From positions 1-58,092 of the forward strand of contig URKI01000004.1 of the NCBI GenBank assembly GCA_900548505.1: 58,092 nt of DNA, given 5' to 3'. The DNA is from an uncultured Oscillibacter sp. (GTDB lineage Bacteria; Bacillota; Clostridia; Oscillospirales; Oscillospiraceae). The notes beneath the pieces are model-generated. The model saw nothing but the letters and a program-made list of their open reading frames with translations. It was not told where the DNA came from and made no database searches. Made by a program: the position numbers and the translations under genes. This document shows, piece by piece, positions 56,622 to 58,092 of this stretch (positions are counted from its first letter, which is position 1; the number at the start of each line of letters is the position of its first letter).

Positions 56622-57296
56622 TTACGCCTCTTCGTTGATGGGATAAAATCTTGGCCCACAGTATCCGTCACGGCACACTTCTTCGCCCCACATGGCAGCG
56701 GGACGCACCCAGAGCCCTTTCTCTCCATACAGAGCCCGATATACCACCATGGTCTCCTGGGTCTCTGAATGGGTGGCAGTGCACAACAACTGATATTCTC
56801 TGCCCTTGAAATGACGATAGCGCCCGGGGACCAAGCCGCCTTGTTCCGTACGGCGCAGACGGCGGCTCATATAGGCGTTGGTATAACACGGGTCTTGGGT
56901 AACCTCCTCGCCAAACCAATCCGGAGGGCAGAATGCTGTAGCTTCCTCCTCTGAAGAAAACTCCACTTCCGCCATCACCAGCGGCGCAAGGGGTGGATGG
57001 AATACATCCAACTGGATAAGATCCTCACCCATTGGGATCTCATAACGGTCTTTCACAATTGGAGCTCCCTCTGTTTTCAAAAGAAGCGCTCCATATTCCT
57101 TTTCCGTCAGAGGCAGCTCAAATTCCTCCCGTTTCAGCAGCCCGGGGCCTTTGCACGTGAGTCGATACTGCTCTCCGCTGCGGCGGATCCGAATGACTGG
57201 TTCTGTAGAGATATAGGCTTGCTCCATGAGCGTATGTGGATAGCGATCCAAACTTTCCGGCATTTGCCGGATCAAAAATTTCCGTTCGATTTCCAT
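56622..57296 (-). CDS. CYTH-DUF1653 fusion protein
   Basis: 224 residues. The N-terminal CYTH domain (about 1-155) has the EIERKF signature (ExExK), RIRRSGEQYRLTCKG and LIQLDVFHPPLAPLVMAEVEF; such domains hydrolyse triphosphates or bind triphosphorylated ligands. The C-terminal 65 residues (VPGRYRHFKGREYQLLCTATHSETQE, then VYRALYGEKGLWVRPAAMWGEEV) match DUF1653, a small domain of unknown function normally found alone. The fusion is continuous, not a frameshift. It stands between carbamate kinase and the rRNA operon. Confidence 0.92.
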   Translation of the reverse strand: MEIERKFLIRQMPESLDRYPHTLMEQAYISTEPVIRIRRSGEQYRLTCKGPGLLKREEFELPLTEKEYGALLLKTEGAPIVKDRYEIPMGEDLIQLDVFHPPLAPLVMAEVEFSSEEEATAFCPPDWFGEEVTQDPCYTNAYMSRRLRRTEQGGLVPGRYRHFKGREYQLLCTATHSETQETMVVYRALYGEKGLWVRPAAMWGEEVCRDGYCGPRFYPINEEA

Positions 57297-57363
57297 GCGT
57301 TCACCATTCCTTATATGTATTGTTTACCACAAAAAGCACAGAAAAACAACGCGGGGAATAAAA

Positions 57364-57390
57364 AAAGACAGCTCATAAAGAGCTGTCTTT
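57364..57390 (-). terminator. Terminator of the rRNA operon
   Basis: On the minus strand an 11-bp stem AAAGACAGCTC / GAGCTGTCTTT with a short loop is followed by a T run (A run at 57358-57366 on the plus strand). Confidence 0.93.
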
Positions 57391-57392
57391 GT

Positions 57393-57507
<115 letters not shown>

Positions 57508-57578
57508 TATGTCTCCCGGATCTCTCCAGAGAACATTTCGCATTATAAACTTTTTCTCGCACTTTGTCAAGGGATTTT

Positions 57579-57653
57579 TGGTGACCCGTACCGGATTCGA
57601 ACCGATGTTAACGGCGTGAGAGGCCGCTGTCTTAACCACTTGACCAACGGGCC
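57579..57653 (-). tRNA. tRNA-Glu (anticodon CTC)
   Basis: A full cloverleaf on the minus strand: acceptor GGCCCGT / ACGGGTC, anticodon stem GCGGC / GCCGT with loop CTCTCAC, T-stem ATCGG / CCGGT and encoded CCA (57581-57579). It lies one base after tRNA-Lys, inside the rRNA operon. Confidence 0.95.
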
Positions 57654-57654
57654 A

Positions 57655-57730
57655 TGGTGCACCTTCACGGACTCGAACCGGGGACCCACTGATTAAGAGT
57701 CAGTTGCTCTACCAACTGAGCTAAAGGTGC
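57655..57730 (-). tRNA. tRNA-Lys (anticodon CTT)
   Basis: Minus-strand cloverleaf: acceptor GCACCTT / AAGGTGC, D-stem GCTC / GAGC, anticodon stem ACTGA / TCAGT with loop CTCTTAA, TTCGAGT T-loop and encoded CCA. The T-stem CCCGG / CCGTG has one C-T mismatch. Confidence 0.95.
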
Positions 57731-57814
57731 AAATCCCTTTTTCAGGTACGCTTACCGCACCCTCAAAACCGAACAATGTATCTCCAGCAACCTTTCAGGC
57801 TGCCTGCATAAATC

Positions 57815-58092
<278 letters not shown>

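Overview
The window is high-GC Firmicutes DNA with the gene content of a gut member of the Oscillospiraceae (the Flavonifractor / Lawsonibacter / Dysosmobacter / Intestinimonas neighbourhood is my inference). The reasons are: two T-box leaders, strong GGAGG ribosome binding sites, TTGACA-17-TATAAT promoters, IreB, YrzB and RuvX homologues, a DUF4179 anti-sigma factor, an anaerobic hybrid-cluster protein, selenium/molybdenum hydroxylase accessory genes and no respiratory genes. It is a draft contig: bases 1-29 are Nextera adapter, and the right end runs into a 23S rRNA gene, a typical assembly break. I see no phage, IS element or CRISPR array; nearly everything is chromosomal housekeeping or metabolism.

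Layout. 1-4.7 kb (minus): a truncated gene, a secreted protein, mazF, alr, a lipoprotein and the NAD(P)HX repair enzyme. 4.9-14.1 kb: a lipoprotein, T-box-pheS-pheT, ireB, a small unknown protein, an SH3b-NlpC/P60 cell-wall hydrolase, a PLP lyase-like protein and DUF368. 14.3-18.8 kb: Met T-box with metN-metI-metQ, then a MATE pump. 18.8-22 kb (minus): FtsW/RodA with an FHA domain, overlapping a class B PBP. 22-24 kb: radical SAM protein and ketopantoate reductase. 24-27 kb (minus): selD-yqeB-yqeC. 27-30.6 kb: tspO, a small lipoprotein, hcp and its divergent Crp/Fnr regulator. 30.6-37 kb: a continuous molybdenum block (moaA, moaC, MOSC, MoeA-like, modA, modB, modC, mogA). 37-47 kb: class A PBP, yrzB-like gene, a candidate 6S RNA, foldase, tcdA, DUF554, ECF sigma/anti-sigma pair and a YfcC-type carrier. 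47-50.5 kb (minus): rpmG-secE-nusG-rplK-rplA-L10 leader-rplJ-rplL. 50.7-56.5 kb: ruvX, a phosphoribosyltransferase, a YheO-like regulator divergent from ygeY-ygeW-carbamate kinase. 56.6-58.1 kb (minus): a CYTH-DUF1653 fusion and the tail of an rRNA operon (23S, tRNA-Lys, tRNA-Glu, 5S).

How the parts fit. The most coherent theme is selenium/molybdenum-dependent metabolism spread over three loci: selD-yqeB-yqeC matures selenium-dependent molybdenum hydroxylases, moa/mod/mog supplies molybdate and cofactor, and ygeY-ygeW-carbamate kinase belongs to the gene set linked to these hydroxylases and to anaerobic purine degradation with ATP recovery from carbamoyl phosphate. The hydroxylase subunits are not in this window. 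A second theme is peptidoglycan synthesis with signs of Ser/Thr phosphosignalling (IreB; FHA domain on FtsW/RodA). The most unusual pieces of DNA are the modA-modB junction, where the 5' end of modB is duplicated next to a string of hairpins; the regulator at 51.9-52.6 kb, whose best start codon is ACG; a 14-bp dyad placed at -41.5 of the predicted hcp promoter; and tRNA genes lying between 23S and 5S rRNA.
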